DNA from: Bacteroidota bacterium
GTDB taxonomy: Bacteria; Bacteroidota; Bacteroidia; J057; JAJTIE01
Reading direction: 5' to 3'
Assembly: GCA_019638695.1 (NCBI GenBank)
Contig: JAHBTG010000023.1
Coordinates: 1-36,762, forward strand
Length of the DNA: 36,762 nucleotides
Shown: positions 1-7,061 of the stretch, piece by piece
Layout: each line of letters begins with the position of its first letter
Numbering within the stretch: the first letter of the stretch is position 1
Notes under the pieces: generated by a model
Databases searched by the model: none
The model's input: the letters and a program-made list of their open reading frames with translations, nothing else
Told to the model about the DNA's origin: nothing
Made by a program: the position numbers and the translations under genes

Positions 1-359
1 TCTTTGCGCCCAACCTGGTAGATATGGGGCTGCTCAGTCAGCGGGAGTATACCACCTATTATCACTTGTATGACTCCGTCCGGCAACTGATACAGCCGCC
101 GGATATTGTTATTTACCTGCGCGCTTCCATTGCCAACCTGGTAGACCAGATTGCCAGCCGCAACCGGGAATATGAAGATTCCATTCGCCTGGACTATCTG
201 CGCCGCCTTAATGAGCGGTATGATGAGTGGTTCTCCAGCTATAACCTGGGCAAAAAAATGGAGTTTAACGTAGATGTACTGCGTTTTCACCAGGACCAGG
301 AACACCTGGGCATTATCCTGAACGCAGTGCAAACCGAAATGCACGGCCTGTTTCCATAG
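1..359 (+). CDS. Deoxynucleoside kinase, C-terminal part (5' end outside window)
   Basis: The frame is open from the window edge (first full codon at 3) and stops with TAG at 357-359, so only the last 118 residues are seen. They match the C-terminal half of the deoxynucleoside kinase (dCK/dGK/TK2-type) family, which phosphorylates deoxyribonucleosides for salvage in the cytoplasm. Visible landmarks are the PPDIVIYLRAS strand followed by the LID-region pattern SRNREYEDSIRLDYLRRLNE, with the arginines that contact the phosphates, and a final strand ending near FNVDVLRF. The P-loop half lies upstream of the window. A promoter directly follows its stop, so it is probably not co-transcribed with nusB by necessity. 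Confidence 0.85.
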   Translation, partial: FAPNLVDMGLLSQREYTTYYHLYDSVRQLIQPPDIVIYLRASIANLVDQIASRNREYEDSIRLDYLRRLNERYDEWFSSYNLGKKMEFNVDVLRFHQDQEHLGIILNAVQTEMHGLFP

Positions 360-364
360 ACCGG

Positions 365-394
365 TTGACAGGCATTGGGCATTGTGTAACTTTG
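365..394 (+). promoter_or_regulatory. Bacteroidota-type promoter for the nusB operon
   Basis: TTG at 365-367 and TAACTTTG at 387-394 are separated by 19 bp. They fit the -33 (TTTG/TTG) and -7 (TAnnTTTG) elements of the primary sigma factor of Bacteroidota. It starts six bases after the kinase stop codon. Transcription would begin near 400, giving a leader of about 70 nt before the nusB start. Confidence 0.7.
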
Positions 395-473
395 CGCCCG
401 CCGCACGTATCTACAGGGATACTGCGGTGTTTTTCCTCTTACTACCTCACCTTTTTTCAAGCACCTTAGAGCT

Positions 474-998
474 TTGAGCGAGAACCCCGGCAAAGAAACC
501 CCGCAGGCTCATTTGCCCAACAGAAGGCAGCTGCGCGTGAAGGCCATGCAAGCCTGTTATGCGGCAATTGCCGGTGAGAGCAAACCCCAGGAAGCTTTCG
601 GCCACCTGCTCCTCGATACCCATAAGAAGCTGGTAGCCGCCGGCAGCCAGAACCCCGAGCACCTGGACGACGCCCAGTTTCTCAAGGATCTGTTCTATGG
701 CACTATGGAGCACAAAGACGCCTATGAGGCGCTGGTGGCCCAGAAGCTGGAAAAGTGGGATATTCACCGCACGGCACTCATAGACCGCATCCTCATTCTC
801 ATGGGTATTTTTGAGCTGCTGAATTTTGCAGAGGTACCCGTTAAGGTATCTATCAACGAATATATAGAAATTGCCAAGGGGTACAGTACTGATAAGAGTG
901 CTGTTTTCGTTAACGGAGTACTGGATGCGATACAGAAAGAACTGCGGGCCGAGAACAAAATACGGAAGGTGGGCCGAGGTTTAATCGAGAATCCCTAA
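474..998 (+). CDS. nusB: Transcription antitermination factor NusB
   Basis: This 174-residue protein is an all-helical NusB/RsmB-type RNA-binding protein. NusB binds boxA RNA with NusE (S10) and suppresses Rho-dependent termination, especially in rRNA operons. The N-terminal RRQLRVKAMQACYA helix carries the family's basic RNA-binding signature. The C-terminal part has the hallmark stretch DRILILMGIFELL followed by KVSINEYIEIAKGYSTDKS and FVNGVLDAI. The only usable start is TTG at 474: the frame is open back to a TAA at 387 with no ATG or GTG, and the first internal ATG (546) falls inside the conserved first helix. No Shine-Dalgarno sequence is visible, as is common in this phylum. It is first in the operon running to coaE. 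Confidence 0.93.
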   Translation: MSENPGKETPQAHLPNRRQLRVKAMQACYAAIAGESKPQEAFGHLLLDTHKKLVAAGSQNPEHLDDAQFLKDLFYGTMEHKDAYEALVAQKLEKWDIHRTALIDRILILMGIFELLNFAEVPVKVSINEYIEIAKGYSTDKSAVFVNGVLDAIQKELRAENKIRKVGRGLIENP

Positions 999-1026
999 TT
1001 TCACCCCCATACTTTAGGACAATATT

Positions 1027-1326
1027 ATGACAAGAACCACCTCTAACCTCATAGCCTTTCTGGGCGGTTTTGCTGCAGGCATTACCGTGGGCATTCTCTA
1101 TGCACCGGACTCCGGCAAGAATACGCGGGAAAAGATCCGCAACCGGCTGAGCAAGTATTATGACCAGCTTAAAAACGTGGTGCAGGAGAAACAACAGATA
1201 CAGGACCAGGGAGATTATCTGAGTTCTTACAAAGAGCGCGAGGATTATCGCAAGGCCCAGGAACTTTTAAATGAAGTAGAGAATATATTGGATGAGCTGA
1301 AGGGCAAAGACAATGCCACAGCCTGA
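1027..1326 (+). CDS. YtxH domain-containing small membrane protein
   Basis: This 99-residue protein matches the YtxH-like (general stress, DUF948-neighbour) family. A single glycine-rich transmembrane helix lies at about residues 8-26 and is followed at once by the family signature LYAPDSGKNTREKIR. The rest is a charged, probably coiled-coil tail. Family members are anchored in the inner membrane with the helical tail in the cytoplasm; no biochemical role is established. It lies 28 nt after nusB and ends 16 nt before the likely start of the next gene, so it is probably co-transcribed. Confidence 0.8.
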   Translation: MTRTTSNLIAFLGGFAAGITVGILYAPDSGKNTREKIRNRLSKYYDQLKNVVQEKQQIQDQGDYLSSYKEREDYRKAQELLNEVENILDELKGKDNATA

Positions 1327-1342
1327 TCTTGTGTTTCCTAAA

Positions 1343-1876
1343 ATGATCCGCACCATGAATACGCGCTTTCTGATGCCCTATGTTGTCGCAGGCATGCTCT
1401 TTATCTGGGGCTGCGGCAATGAGCCTGCAAACCAGGAAAAGACGGAGAAGAACGCCCAGGCAACCACGGCCACGGAATCTTCTGCCCATGACACAGACGG
1501 CCCGGCAGAAACGACCACGCCCGGCGAACAGCCTGCAGACCCAACTACGGCACCCAGTGGTCCGGCCCGCATACAGTTTGACCGCACCAGCCACAACTTT
1601 GGCACCCACAAAGTGGGAGACAGTGTATTTACCTTCTTCAACTTCAAGAACCTGGGCAGCGAGCCGCTGGAAATTACGAACGCCAAACCCTCCTGCTCCT
1701 GCACCGGCGTGCAATACCCCAAGGGCCAAACCTTTGGGCTCGGAGAAGGCGGCAAGATCCGTATAGCTTACCCCACCAAAGACAAAGTGGGCTTCAATGC
1801 CAAGAATGTGCTGGTATTTACCAATGCAGACAAAACCCCTGTAAAACTGAGCTTTCAGCTAGAAGTAGAAGAATAA
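1343..1876 (+). CDS. DUF1573 domain lipoprotein (first copy)
   Basis: A secreted lipoprotein of about 177 residues. The frame is open from an ATG at 1313, but the signal peptide (basic start, hydrophobic core, lipobox-like IWGC) fits a start at 1343 or 1355. I use 1343, which has A-rich sequence before it. After the presumed lipidated Cys comes a linker of about 50 residues rich in T, E, A and P. A DUF1573 domain then begins at RIQFDRTSHNFG. It shows the family's FKNLGSEPLEI strand and the paired-cysteine motif PSCSCTG, and ends in a short beta strand. DUF1573 domains are Ig-like (ASH/MSP-like) folds common on Bacteroidota surfaces; no specific function is known. The next gene encodes a second, shorter paralogue 11 nt downstream. 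Confidence 0.85.
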   Translation: MIRTMNTRFLMPYVVAGMLFIWGCGNEPANQEKTEKNAQATTATESSAHDTDGPAETTTPGEQPADPTTAPSGPARIQFDRTSHNFGTHKVGDSVFTFFNFKNLGSEPLEITNAKPSCSCTGVQYPKGQTFGLGEGGKIRIAYPTKDKVGFNAKNVLVFTNADKTPVKLSFQLEVEE

Positions 1877-1887
1877 GCCCCAACCTT

Positions 1888-2337
1888 ATGATGACCAAGC
1901 GCATGCGATACCCTCTTCTCGCCAGCTTTTTGTGTGCACTCCTGCTGGCCGCCGGTTGCAAGGAAGCCGAATCTTACAAAGGCACGGATACCAGTGCAGA
2001 CGAAACGGCCAAGCAACCCATCACTACGGTGCGGTTTGACCAGACCCTGCATGATTTCGGAGAAATTCCCGAAGGGCAGATTGCTACACACCGGTTTGAG
2101 TTTACCAATACTGGCAAGTATCCCCTGCAAATAGGCCGCGTGCAGCCCACCTGTGGATGCACCACACCCGACTGGAGTAAAAAGCCGATTCCTCCCGGCA
2201 AAAAAGGATATGTAGAAGTCAAATTCGACTCCAACGGCCGGCCCGGCGCAGCCACTAAAACAGTGCGCGTGGTGGCCAATACAGATCCCCAGGAAACGGT
2301 ACTGACCTTCAAAGCTTCTGTAACCGGCAAACCATAA
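1888..2337 (+). CDS. DUF1573 domain lipoprotein (second copy)
   Basis: This 149-residue lipoprotein has a textbook SpII signal: basic MMTKRMR, a hydrophobic core, then the lipobox LAAGC, so mature Cys is residue 24. ATG codons at 1888 and 1891 are both possible starts. The DUF1573 domain follows a short linker, beginning at VRFDQTLHDFGEIPEG, with the paired-Cys motif PTCGCTTPDW, the PIPPGKKG turn and the VRVVANTDP strand. It is a tandem paralogue of the preceding gene, but with a much shorter linker and a more typical domain sequence. Its position between nusB and yajC is a recurring Bacteroidota arrangement (from memory of such genomes). It is likely anchored to a membrane and faces the periplasm or outside. 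Confidence 0.9.
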   Translation: MMTKRMRYPLLASFLCALLLAAGCKEAESYKGTDTSADETAKQPITTVRFDQTLHDFGEIPEGQIATHRFEFTNTGKYPLQIGRVQPTCGCTTPDWSKKPIPPGKKGYVEVKFDSNGRPGAATKTVRVVANTDPQETVLTFKASVTGKP

Positions 2338-2372
2338 CCGTTAAAATCATACCATCTCATACACCTCTGTTT

Positions 2373-2675
2373 ATGTTTACATCTACGCTTCTTGAAGCCG
2401 CAGCTCCCCAGGGTGCCGGTTCTATGCAACTGGTCCTGCTCGTGGGCATTGTCGTGATCTTCTATTTTTTTATGATCCGCCCGCAGATGCAGCGCCAGAA
2501 GAAAGAGAAGAATTTCCGCAGCAGCCTGGCCAAAGGAGACAAAATCATTACCATAGGAGGCATCTACGGCCGCATTGCCAGTGTTGAAGAAAACACGGTA
2601 TTGGTGGAAGTGGACGATAACCTGAAGCTCCGCATGGACCGCAACGCCATCCGCGAGAAACAACCCGAGAAATAA
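2373..2675 (+). CDS. yajC: Preprotein translocase subunit YajC
   Basis: This 100-residue protein is an accessory subunit of the SecYEG-SecDF-YajC translocon. One transmembrane helix lies at about residues 17-37 (LVLLVGIVVIFYFFMIRPQ). It is followed by the family signature of a basic segment (QRQKKEKNFRSSL), the KGDKIITIGGIYGRI strand-turn, and a small beta domain ending with the conserved LRMDRNAI. Length and architecture are normal. It is the sixth gene counted from the kinase. A weak 4-bp hairpin (AGCC/GGCT) followed by six T lies just after its stop, at about 2674-2694, and could attenuate the downstream ybbR-like gene. Confidence 0.95.
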   Translation: MFTSTLLEAAAPQGAGSMQLVLLVGIVVIFYFFMIRPQMQRQKKEKNFRSSLAKGDKIITIGGIYGRIASVEENTVLVEVDDNLKLRMDRNAIREKQPEK

Positions 2676-2720
2676 GCCCGTAGCGGCTATTTTTTGCGTC
2701 AGCCTGTGTAACTTGTCCCT

Positions 2721-3635
2721 ATGCTGCGCAGGCTTCGTTTTCTCCAGTATTTCCTCATCACTTTCCTGCTGTGGGTAGCCATCCGTCTGGTCAATGACTA
2801 CACCACTACCCTGCAGGTACCGGTAAAATATGTGAACATACCGGGCAGGATGAAGCTGACAGAGGAGCTACCGGAACACCTGACCATGAGTATAAAGGGC
2901 CGGGGACAGGATATCCTGCTCCCTTACCTGAATATTTATCTGGATACGCTGCATATAGACATGAAAGATGCATTGCGGCGCAACTACCTGGTAACCAATA
3001 ACCTGAAAGAGATCTTCAAGTCTCAGCTACCAGAGTCTTTCAGTGTGCTGAATGTGCACCCGGACACTATACCTGTCTTTTTCATAGAAAAAATCACCAA
3101 GAAGGTGCCGGTAACGCCCCAGGTCCGGCTCAAAATGGACGCCGGCTTTCTTGTCTTTCGCCAGCTGAGGCTGGAACCGGACAGTATCGTACTGACGGGT
3201 ACAGAGCAGGACCTGCGCTATATCCATAGCTGGCCCACGGAAGACTTTGCCCTAGAAAACGTCCATGAAACCGGCAGTTCACTGGTACCCCTGAAAGCCA
3301 GCACAGACCTACTGCTCAGTCACCCCACAACCAAGGTCTTCTACCGGGTAGAACGGTATACAGAGGTATCCAGGAAAATAGACATCCAAGTGGTCGGCTT
3401 GAACGAACGGCAGGTACGTATCTTGCCCAAAAGAGTCACGGTAAGTTACCTGGTACCCCTGGACCGTTACGAGGAACTGAGCACGGTCCCGCTCACAGTA
3501 CAGCTCAATGCCCGGGATATGCACCCGGAAGCCAACCTGGTGGCGCCCACGGTCCCGCAAGTGCCGGAAGGCATCCACCGCCTCAGGATATCACCAAGAC
3601 ATGTGCGGTTTGTACGCACACTCGGCGCCCAATAA
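2721..3635 (+). CDS. YbbR-like domain protein (CdaR-type)
   Basis: This 304-residue protein has an N-terminal transmembrane helix at about residues 8-24 and then repeated beta-rich YbbR-like modules. Visible strands include LQVPVKYVNIP with ELPEHLTMSIKGRG, VPVTPQVRLKM, IDIQVVGLNERQVRILPKRVTV and VPLTVQLNA. In Firmicutes, YbbR/CdaR regulates the diadenylate cyclase CdaA. In Bacteroidota the relatives lie between yajC and coaE, as here, and their role is not established. It is likely an inner-membrane protein with the repeats in the periplasm. The gene follows yajC by 45 nt and precedes coaE by 12 nt. Confidence 0.8.
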   Translation: MLRRLRFLQYFLITFLLWVAIRLVNDYTTTLQVPVKYVNIPGRMKLTEELPEHLTMSIKGRGQDILLPYLNIYLDTLHIDMKDALRRNYLVTNNLKEIFKSQLPESFSVLNVHPDTIPVFFIEKITKKVPVTPQVRLKMDAGFLVFRQLRLEPDSIVLTGTEQDLRYIHSWPTEDFALENVHETGSSLVPLKASTDLLLSHPTTKVFYRVERYTEVSRKIDIQVVGLNERQVRILPKRVTVSYLVPLDRYEELSTVPLTVQLNARDMHPEANLVAPTVPQVPEGIHRLRISPRHVRFVRTLGAQ

Positions 3636-3647
3636 GCTGTTCCACAT

Positions 3648-4244
3648 ATGAAAACCATTGGCATTACAGGAGGCATTGGCAGCGGCAAGTCCACTGTATC
3701 GCGTGCCCTGGCAGCCCTGGGATACCCGGTATTCATTTCTGACGAAGAGAGCAAACAGCTGCTGGACAAGGACTCTCAGCTCCGTGCGGCACTCAAAGCA
3801 GCCTTTGGTCAGGACCTCTATACCCCCGGCAATAAACTGGACAAAGCCCGGCTGGCAGCCATTATCTTTGGGAATGCCGAGGCCCTGCAGCAGGTCAATG
3901 CCCTGGTACACCCGGCCGTATTCCGGGCCTTTCATGCCTGGCAGGCGCAACAAGCCGCCGCCGGTCACCAACTGGCTTTTAAGGAAGCGGCCATCCTGTA
4001 TGAAGCAGGTGCCGCCGCCGAATTGGATGCCGTCATTGTAGTCAGTTGTCCCGAAGAAGAACGCATCCGGCGGGTGACCGCCCGGGACGGAATATCCCGG
4101 GAAGCCGTGCTGGCCCGCATGGCCCACCAATGGCCGGAAGCCCAAAAGGTAGCCCTGGCAGATTATGTACTCATCAATGACGGGCAGCAACCGGTGCTGC
4201 CCCAGTTACAGCATATTTTGCAACAACTGCTCAAAGGAGCATAG
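3648..4244 (+). CDS. coaE: Dephospho-CoA kinase
   Basis: This 198-residue enzyme catalyses the last step of coenzyme A synthesis, ATP-dependent 3'-phosphorylation of dephospho-CoA. The P-loop is GITGGIGSGKST at residues 5-16. It is followed by the conserved aspartate of FISDEESK, the LVHPAVFRAF segment and the LID region (CPEEERIRRVTARDGISREAVLARMAHQW). The C-terminal ADYVLINDG is the typical end of the family. Length is normal. It is the last gene of the nusB-coaE run, 12 nt after the YbbR-like gene. No clear terminator follows, and the next gene has its own candidate promoter element. Confidence 0.95.
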   Translation: MKTIGITGGIGSGKSTVSRALAALGYPVFISDEESKQLLDKDSQLRAALKAAFGQDLYTPGNKLDKARLAAIIFGNAEALQQVNALVHPAVFRAFHAWQAQQAAAGHQLAFKEAAILYEAGAAAELDAVIVVSCPEEERIRRVTARDGISREAVLARMAHQWPEAQKVALADYVLINDGQQPVLPQLQHILQQLLKGA

Positions 4245-4307
4245 CTTCCCGCATAAGATTCTACCGCGCATAGCAAGCACTACAGACAAATAAAAAATAC
4301 CATTAGA

Positions 4308-4332
4308 TTTGTTAAACGCAAGGTTATCTTTG
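4308..4332 (+). promoter_or_regulatory. Candidate promoter of the TerB-like gene
   Basis: TATCTTTG at 4325-4332 is a perfect TAnnTTTG -7 element, 20 nt before the ATG at 4353. The only upstream TTTG (4308-4311) is 13 bp away, shorter than the usual 19-20 bp, so the -33 part is doubtful. The surrounding 4285-4325 stretch is AT-rich. Confidence 0.4.
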
Positions 4333-4352
4333 CACAAGCATATTTTGAATAC

Positions 4353-4910
4353 ATGGAACTGGCTACCGAATTTTCCCAACTGCTGGAGCGTTACCGCCAT
4401 GAGCGGCAAAACCCCGGCATTACCGAAGGGCAGTTCAAAATATTGCTCCTAATATTCCCCGCTATCCTGGTATCCCAGGCAGACGGGCATATCGATACCA
4501 GTGAAATGATCCAGCTGAACAAGCTGACCAAGCACCTGGCAAACAAGCTGGCATTAACGGAAGAGATCGACCTGCATGGAGAAATACGGTACCTGTCCTG
4601 GAACGCAAGGGTGTGGCGCGGTTATTTCCTGACGGCCCTGCGCGTATTCATGGCAGAAAACAAGCTGGAAAACGAGGTCGTAGACCTGATGCTGGCTGCC
4701 GCCAGCTCCAGCACGGGTAATGTCATCAACAATATCCTGATGCGTTCTGCCAACCCCAATGTAGACATGAACAAAAGCACTATTAAGCCCGAGGGTGAGG
4801 TGGAGTTTATTTCTGCCAAAGAAAAAGCAGAGATCAACGCCATCGTAGAATACATGGGACTGGCCGAGGACGAAGCCATCAGCTGGAAGTTGTCCCACGT
4901 CCTACAATAG
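4353..4910 (+). CDS. TerB-like (tellurite-resistance TerB family fold) cytoplasmic protein
   Basis: A 185-residue, mostly helical protein with no signal peptide or membrane segment. The segment VSQADGHIDTSEMIQLNKL (about residues 41-59) resembles the acidic metal-binding signature of TerB/DjlA-type domains (ADGxxxxxE followed by spaced leucines). A similar but weaker pattern recurs near the C-terminus (EYMGLAEDEAISW). The central helices contain LTALRVFMAENKLENEVVDLML. Its function is unknown; TerB-like domains are generally linked to membrane stress and metal responses. The gene appears monocistronic. Its last 9 nt overlap the 3' end of waaA on the other strand. Confidence 0.5.
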   Translation: MELATEFSQLLERYRHERQNPGITEGQFKILLLIFPAILVSQADGHIDTSEMIQLNKLTKHLANKLALTEEIDLHGEIRYLSWNARVWRGYFLTALRVFMAENKLENEVVDLMLAAASSSTGNVINNILMRSANPNVDMNKSTIKPEGEVEFISAKEKAEINAIVEYMGLAEDEAISWKLSHVLQ

Positions 4911-6194
4911 TTGCCGGCGGCTCACCCACTGCACCACTGCCTGGGTAGCCCCCCCTCCCCGCCGGATAAATTTTAGCGCCCGCTCTCCCTTTGCCACATG
5001 CACAGGAGAAAGCTGCTCGGCCTCGCGTATCGCCTGCACCCATGTACCGGCTTGCCGCACCTCTGTGGCTCCGCCTGCTGCCAGTAGAGCGGCAGCTTCG
5101 GGGGACTTCTCATGATAAGGACCATACAGGGTGTGCACTCCATATACTGCGCTCTCCAGTATATTGTGAATACCCCCTTTCTCCAAAGCGCCCCCTACAT
5201 AATTAAGGCGTCCATAGCGGTACAGGCGCGCGAGGAGGCCTACGGTATCCACCACTAGTATCCTGGCGGCTGGCTGCACAGGCAGGGCTCCCCCTCCCCT
5301 CTGCCACTGGGACCAGCGAACAGCGATGCCCGGCCAGCGCTCCATGATCTGCTGCACCCGCCGGGCACTCACCTCATGCGGAGCAATGATCAGCGCCATA
5401 TCTCGCGGCCAGTAAGCCGTCAATGCCGATTGCAGCAGCGCTTCGCAAACGGGGTAGGTACTCCCGGCAACGATGGCCCACCTGCCCTGCAAAAAAGCCT
5501 CTATGGGCACTATAGGCTGGGCATTGGCAGCCACCTGCTGCACCCGGTCAAAACGGGGATCTCCGCACACGGTAGTGGCAGAATAGTCGAGGCGGGTACG
5601 CAACAAATCTGCCGTGCGGCTGTCCTGGCAAAAAATATGGCTGTAGCTGTGAATCAGCGGCTTATACAGCGGCCGCAGCCAGGCCCTGAGCACAGCAGAC
5701 CGGGGCGTGAGACAGGCCGCCAGCAATAAGACAGGTGTTCCCCGGACTTTGAGAGCAGACAGATAGTAGTACCAGAAGTCATATTTGACGAAAACAGCCA
5801 GCCGCACCGGCACGTATTGCAGAAAACGGCGGGCCGTCCGGGGGCCATCCAGGGGCAGATAGTAGACTCCCGCACAAGGATAATCCTTGCGCTGCTCATA
5901 GCCGCTGGGAGAAAAGAAAGTGACCACTACCGGCACCTGCGGGTATAACCCGCGCAAAGCCTCCAGTACCGGCCGGCCCTGCTCAAATTCTCCTAAAGAC
6001 GCTGCATGCAACCAGAGTACCGGCTCCGTAAAGTGCATAGCAGCCAACTGTTGTTGCCAGTCCCGGCGGCCCTGCCGCCAAAGCTGCGCTTTGGTATTGC
6101 CCAGGCCAGCCGCCAGCCAGATGGCGCACCGGTATAAACCAAGCCCCATGCGGTAACCGGATAGCCAGATCACTTTCAGCACGCGCCGCATCAA
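4902..6194 (-). CDS. waaA: 3-deoxy-D-manno-octulosonic acid (Kdo) transferase
   Basis: A 430-residue GT-B glycosyltransferase that adds Kdo to lipid A precursor at the cytoplasmic face of the inner membrane. It has an N-terminal hydrophobic anchor (about residues 8-30). The catalytic-base motif HAASLGEFEQGRPV has Glu69 matching the essential Glu of the WaaA family. It also shows VFVKYDFWYYYL, the FCQDSRTADLL and GDPRFDRV segments, VAGSTYPVCE (donor-site start), ALIIAPHE, and the C-terminal YVGGALEKGGIHNILESAVYG and GPYHEKSPEA motifs. Length is normal. It overlaps the upstream outer-membrane protein gene by 4 nt (ATGA), implying translational coupling, and its 3' end runs 9 nt into the TerB-like gene. 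Confidence 0.93.
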   Translation of the reverse strand: MMRRVLKVIWLSGYRMGLGLYRCAIWLAAGLGNTKAQLWRQGRRDWQQQLAAMHFTEPVLWLHAASLGEFEQGRPVLEALRGLYPQVPVVVTFFSPSGYEQRKDYPCAGVYYLPLDGPRTARRFLQYVPVRLAVFVKYDFWYYYLSALKVRGTPVLLLAACLTPRSAVLRAWLRPLYKPLIHSYSHIFCQDSRTADLLRTRLDYSATTVCGDPRFDRVQQVAANAQPIVPIEAFLQGRWAIVAGSTYPVCEALLQSALTAYWPRDMALIIAPHEVSARRVQQIMERWPGIAVRWSQWQRGGGALPVQPAARILVVDTVGLLARLYRYGRLNYVGGALEKGGIHNILESAVYGVHTLYGPYHEKSPEAAALLAAGGATEVRQAGTWVQAIREAEQLSPVHVAKGERALKFIRRGGGATQAVVQWVSRRQLL

Positions 6195-6994
6195 TAGTAG
6201 TAATACTTCTCCGGGGCTACATTATACAACGGCAGGACCCAGCCCAGCCGCGCACCCCAGGTAATATCCTGGCGGGTATCCGTATCCTGTAAGCCGGTAT
6301 CATAGTCCCAGCTTCTCCTGCTTTTGGTGACGTTATAGGCAAAGTCTGCAGAAATGAAAAAGTTGAGAAAACGGCGGTTACCATAATACTGATACCCGAT
6401 ACTGGCCACGCCCCCCAGGCCGTTGGTCAGCCGGTCATAGCCTTTGAGCATGTCTTTGCTCAGATAGGGCATCTGGGCATAAGCGGGCACTTCTATCTTG
6501 ATCTTGTGCTGGATAAACTGTATGCCGCCTTCCAGGAACACGCCGCAGTTGGGGTTTTGCTTGCCCAAATGAAGCTGGTGGAAGATATGACCTATGCGCA
6601 GAGGTATGGCAAAGCCCCGCATATTCATACCCGGGTAGATAATATCGCCATTGCCGTCTATCCACCCGCCTACGGTGCGGGTATTGCCGTCACCGTCTGT
6701 CCAGCTATAGAGGTAGCCCAGGTGGTTCAGCATATCCTGCTCGCGCACATCGCTCCCCACCAGGAACTGCCAGCCCACATTAGCATACCAGTTGCTCTTG
6801 TGCTTGTAGCCTGCAAATATTCCCAGACCGCTATGATAACCAAACCGGCTGGCCAGGTCTCCGCCGGGCATATATGCCTGAAAGCAGGGTCCCACGGTGA
6901 TAAAACTGATACTGGAATCTGCCATGCTCACTTGTGCATGCGATGCAGGCAAGACCCACATAAAAAGTAACACCGCAATAGCAACTATCTGCAT
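6191..6994 (-). CDS. Outer-membrane beta-barrel protein, function unknown
   Basis: The frame is open to 7042, but a start at 6994 gives a clean signal peptide: MQIVAIAVLLFMWVLPASHAQ, with cleavage before or after the final Q region. That leaves a 267-residue precursor. The mature part is rich in aromatic, alternating strands typical of an 8- to 10-strand barrel, such as LGIFAGYKHKSNWYANVGWQF, MRGFAIPLRIGHIF, LNFFISADFAYNV and ITWGARLGWVLPLY. It resembles the general Bacteroidota porin-family/outer-membrane beta-barrel proteins; I cannot name a function. The stop overlaps the waaA start (ATGA), so the two are probably made from one mRNA. The 67-bp gap to the divergent ugd gene must hold promoters for both, but I found no canonical pair. 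Confidence 0.75.
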   Translation of the reverse strand: MQIVAIAVLLFMWVLPASHAQVSMADSSISFITVGPCFQAYMPGGDLASRFGYHSGLGIFAGYKHKSNWYANVGWQFLVGSDVREQDMLNHLGYLYSWTDGDGNTRTVGGWIDGNGDIIYPGMNMRGFAIPLRIGHIFHQLHLGKQNPNCGVFLEGGIQFIQHKIKIEVPAYAQMPYLSKDMLKGYDRLTNGLGGVASIGYQYYGNRRFLNFFISADFAYNVTKSRRSWDYDTGLQDTDTRQDITWGARLGWVLPLYNVAPEKYYYY

Positions 6995-7061
6995 GGAATG
7001 TGTAGTTTTGCCCTCCGACCTAAATTTTCTATTCACCCACAAGTATAATCAATTCCCTGGC

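Noticed and set aside
1169-1729. 186-residue minus-strand frame
   Set aside because: It is antisense to ytxH and DUF1573, which have clear family signatures; it has no recognisable features itself.
6897-7061. N-terminal extension of UDP-glucose dehydrogenase
   Set aside because: The extra 55 codons run across the start and signal peptide of the divergent outer-membrane gene, and the conserved Rossmann motif begins right after ATG 7062.
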